A stretch of 64,000 nt of DNA from Steromphala cineraria (taxonomy: Eukaryota; Mollusca; Gastropoda; Trochida; Trochidae): NCBI GenBank assembly GCA_916613615.1, contig OU744726.1, forward strand, positions 17,983,515 to 18,047,514, read 5' to 3'. The position numbers and the translations under genes were made by a program. The notes below the pieces were generated by a model. That model did not search any database. It was not told where the DNA came from and saw only the letters and a program-made list of their open reading frames with translations. The first letter of the stretch is position 1. Every line of letters begins with the position of its first letter. Below, piece by piece: positions 60,052 to 64,000 of the stretch.

Positions 60052-63000
60052 TTTGTGTAAGAGGTTCAGTTTATCAGCCACCACTTGATTCAATACAGTA
60101 TGGTGGTGTGGTGTGTTGATACTAAAAGTAGGACAGAATAGCTAAACAGAACGGGATGTGAGGGTTATTATAAGACTTTGAATTAAAAACAAAGATTAAG
60201 ATTTATCATCCAAAACTTGTTTCGACAGGAGATATCGCTTGTGGAAGATCAAGCGATATCTCCTAGGAGATATCGCTTTGACAGTAGATTTTGAACAATG
60301 CCCTGTCAACAGTAGGGACATGACATCACACACGTTTTGCATCATCAGAAATGACGTCACAATCCTATGACGTCATAAACACAATGACGTCACGATCCTA
60401 TGATGTCATGAACATCATGACGTCACAGTGCTATATGACATCACTGGTTTAGGAGTTTTAGAGCTATGCAGTGTTCAAAGATGTAAATTTTTCAAGCAAA
60501 TGCGATGAAAAAGGATTTTGGATGATAAATAGAATCTCTCCCTCGTGTCTTCTGATATCAAATATATCAACACCCGTTGATAAAAGTACAATATCCTCGG
60601 CAAGCCTCGGATATTTGTTACTTTTATCAACTTGTGTTGATATATTTGATATCAGAAGACACTTGGGTGAGATTCTCTATTTATGATAGTTGACAATATA
60701 TTACATGGCGATTTCGCATTCTCTCCACACAGAAGCAGCTCAGTCATACCCCAGCAAGCTCCGTTCTAAGAAGACAAATACATGGGATAGAAAAGTAAAA
60801 ATCTGATGGGAGGCAATCCAAGTTAGTTGTGCAATCAGCGACGCTGTTTTTAAATTTGTTATTCGCAAAGCCTTGGTTATTTCTGTATGCTCTTCGGCAT
60901 AGCTATCAATGAAGTTTTACATCTAGGGGAGATAACTCTTCTTTTTACGCAACATCGCTTTTACCATCCCAAGTGGTTTTTTAGGTTATTAAGTAAATAA
61001 AAATAATCATATAACAAATAATAATTTACACACTAACAGTAACAGTAACTATCTTTTAAAGAATCCAATCGATATCTAATTTTTCAAATATTTCCCCCTT
61101 CGCTCTGTTAATGGAAAATAAAAATAAAGGCATGATATTTTCCATGTCACTACACGCTGTTACATGTATGTATGCTCCCAGTCGAAGGTATCCAAGACTT
61201 GTTTCATTGGCTGTTATGCCAGCCGTAGCTTACATGTTCCTGGTAGAGTCACCAAACCTAAGCAGGTGACTGGTGGAAGTCAACAAAATTATAGTACTTA
61301 TAAAACGTTCTCTCACTATTCCTTTCTTTCAGTCTGTTCCCTCATCCATTTGATTCCTCTACTCCTTTTTGATGGCAACATCCACGCCTTGAATAGCTTT
61401 AGTATTTGATAACCCGAAAAATCACAATTCACCCACTCAACTAGTATTGGTTTAAATTGATTTTAAGCAAAACTAGGAATATATGCATGTCGTGCACTGG
61501 TATGTCCCGTGCCATTACGTTTTATCAGAAATCTCCCATATATCAAATTGTTGCCATAATTTGTTAAATAACAGGACCAGGACACGGAACCACGGAACCA
61601 CTGACGGAACCGAAAACCTAATGTCTCTTGCAAAGCTTTGTAGGGAATAAAAACCGATGGGATTGGTAAACAAGCAAAAACTTTGCTTACAGGAATGACT
61701 AGCAAAGAAAACATGTTAATAATAATGAGGAAACGTTAATACCTAAATCCTACCTGATAAAAAAAATTGTGACTTTCATGACATACACTGTAGACATTGA
61801 TCAAACATAATTTAATTCCATAGTTTTTAAGCTTACATCAGGTCAGTTTTACATATAATATATAATAATATGAACATTAAATAGAAGAGAAACGAGGGAA
61901 AATAGTTGTTATCTGCAAAATACATGCATGAGATATATAGTTATAAACATAGCATTTTCAACTAAGCAGTATGTTTTCTCCAGATGCATTTGGCCTAGAA
62001 AGCATGAAACTTTGTGTACAAACTTCCTGAATGGTAGGGTTATAATCAATAGCTTCGGTGAGTGAGTAATTGTCTTACGCCGCTTGGGCAATATTTCAGC
62101 CATTAGGGGTATAGCTTCGGTAGCCCTGTGGCCCTTAATTAGTATCACAGGGGTCACATCCTTAAACGCTATTTTCATCTTCTTCTCCAAAACCAAAAGG
62201 CCGAGAAAACTGAAACTTTTCCAAAGGAGGAAAGACAATTGCCACACCTTAAAGCAAAATTGATACAATGCCAATGGCTCTATTTTTTATGTTATGCTGT
62301 ATGATATTAAGATTGTTGACAACATGTTTATATATTGATAGATGTAGAAGAAAAATACTCTTGCACATTTTATCTCTTTGTAAAAATCCCCATTTGCGTC
62401 CCTCTGCCGGGACACATTATTTAGTAATTTCCCACAGGTCTGGTACAATTTCCAAACCCTAATTACAGCCCTCTGCCCGGGGCAATAATCTTGATAATAC
62501 CCTCCGCACCAGGCAATTATATAAATATTTTTCCAACGCTATATTCAATTATTTTTTGTTACAATCAAAGTGTCAATTTACTATCACTTTTGAAAAATAA
62601 CACAAATCTGCAAAGCTACAAAAATGTTGGTGATATACCGTCTCGAACATCAGAGCTCACCATCCCGAACGCCGAATACAACGCTCTGACTACTGAGCCA
62701 CTGTGACAGCGCTGATGGAGCTCAAATGTTAGGTCTTTTTATAACAAGGACACACACACACCGGATCTACTCCCAATGACATTACTGTTCATTACATTCC
62801 CACTGTTTCTGTTGGTTTAAAAACTCGATAAAAAGGCCCTTGGGCAGTTTTATAAGTATGTCCTCCTCCCATTGGCAATCCACGCGGGCATCGAGTATAC
62901 TTTTCAATAATATTCGCGGGTCATACTTTATCATTCAATTAGAATGCAAGCTTAACATGTGAGTTAAATTGCAATATATAGTTTAATATGTACATTTATA

Positions 63001-64000
63001 TGATTTGGAATCTTTAGGGTAGAAAACAAACTATTTTGAAAATCTACACTTCAGTATGAATAACATTTCATTAAGGTTTCACCATAACGCCAACGTAGAT
63101 CTTTACAAATGATGATTGTTCAATGTTGCAAGTTCTGGTCAGGGATCAATCTGCCAATCTTCAATGGACTGAGATAATAAACATCATAAATTTCGAAAAT
63201 TCAATTATAAAAAAGTGGTAATAAAATAGGGTAAGAATATAGCCTTTATTTAAAAACAAATGAGTTTACAAATATAAAAACAAGACAAACAAACAACTGA
63301 TAAAGTACAATGTAAATAATATAACACAAATAAAATTAATTTAAAAATATAGCATTTATTTGAACAAAACTATGCATGCACAAGTTATTTAGGCTAAACG
63401 ATGAACCTTCAAAAATCTGCAATTGCCACAGGAACCCTATCCCTAAAATCAGGTCATTTCTAAGATTTACAATCTATTTGAAGAACATTCGATTTAAAAT
63501 ATTAGATCAAAACACAAAGAAAAAGCTTGTAAAATGTTCAAAATAAAATTAAAAAATAATTGGTAAAAGAATCAATTGTCAGTGAATCTCGAAAAATGAG
63601 AATGAGTTTTCATAAATGTTAGGAAAACAATATATATACATGTATATGTTAGCGACAATAAGGGGAATCGGGAAAATAAGTCAAAATCTGCTTTTAGCAT
63701 GTGCACTTGTTATATAATGTTTCAAAATAATAAACCTAAACTTCGTAATGTACGCAATAAATAAGTTTCCAAAATTAAGTATGACAAAAAAGAGATCGCC
63801 ACTTGGTGTTTATTGACCGCTTTTCAATCATCTATCATGACTTTTTCATAAAAATTATGGTTTTTAGTCCTTTTCTATAAATCTAAAAAAAATAAAACTG
63901 TTTTATGTTAAGTGATTTGAACAACATTCTTTGTAACTCTTTGACATTAGCTGTAAAAACTTGCTGGACGATCTTATAAAAGCCATAGGTTTACATTTCA
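60052..64000. repeat. Flanking segmental duplication, copy B
   Basis: Partner of 1-3998, about 60 kb apart, same orientation. The window stops before the place where an exon 38 equivalent would be expected (copy A reaches the last exon about 750 bp further on), so whether a second receptor gene follows cannot be seen here. Confidence 0.95.
60207..60678. mobile_element. Hairpin repeat with TGACGTCA-type array
   Basis: Flanked by ATTTAT (60201-60206, 60679-60684); duplicate copy A has a single ATTTAT and no insertion. Contains aagcgatatctcctaggagat palindromes, at least five tgacgtca/tgatgtca words at about 60352-60425, and a long inverted repeat at 60530-60676 around cggcaagcctcgg. Confidence 0.85.

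Overview
This is an A+T-rich eukaryotic window that reads as a mollusc genome, most likely a bivalve. That assignment is inference. It rests on spliceosomal genes with short exons, a dense load of short TTAA-flanked elements and LINE remnants, a CGGACGG/GGGGGTATTAA-type tandem repeat, and a receptor that combines an F-type lectin, EGF repeats and a tyrosine phosphatase, a type of gene known to me from bivalves. No species call is possible from the sequence alone.

One multi-exon gene dominates, read on the minus strand from the ATG at 56516 to the stop at 4753. I could place 38 coding exons with GT/AG borders. Their lengths sum to 4839 nt, with no frame conflict at any junction, giving a predicted protein of 1612 residues. 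Domain order is: signal peptide (exon 1), short Cys-rich segment (exon 2), F-type lectin/fucolectin-like domain (exons 3-4), 16 EGF-like/laminin-EGF modules each on one phase-1 exon (exons 5-20), one transmembrane helix (exon 21), basic and proline-rich juxtamembrane region (exons 22-23), a PTP domain D1 with intact WPD and HCSAGVGRTG motifs (exons 24-31), and a degenerate D2 in which the signature Arg is Lys and WPD is WAE (exons 32-38). It looks like a cell-surface receptor phosphatase: extracellular carbohydrate or ligand recognition coupled to one catalytic and one pseudo-phosphatase domain. No second gene could be supported on either strand.

Layout: 1-3998 is one copy of a roughly 4 kb duplication whose partner is 60052-64000, so the gene is bracketed by direct repeats about 60 kb apart. 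4753-14378 holds the phosphatase exons and a tRNA-derived SINE. 14379-18511 holds a decayed LINE, juxtamembrane and membrane exons. 18512-30552 is an EGF exon array built by several rounds of exon duplication and carrying dead exons. 30950-33386 is the lectin domain with a dead exon copy. 33387-56452 is two large introns full of mobile elements: a MITE nested in its own family, a repeat bearing CRE-like sites, a roughly 180-bp satellite, a Penelope-like RT fragment, two related copies of a TIR element, and a 5.35 kb palindromic foldback element. 56517-60051 is upstream sequence without recognisable coding content.

The most useful observations are the unusual receptor architecture, the exon-array history with paralogous introns that act as empty sites, and the reciprocal insertions between the two flanking duplicates.
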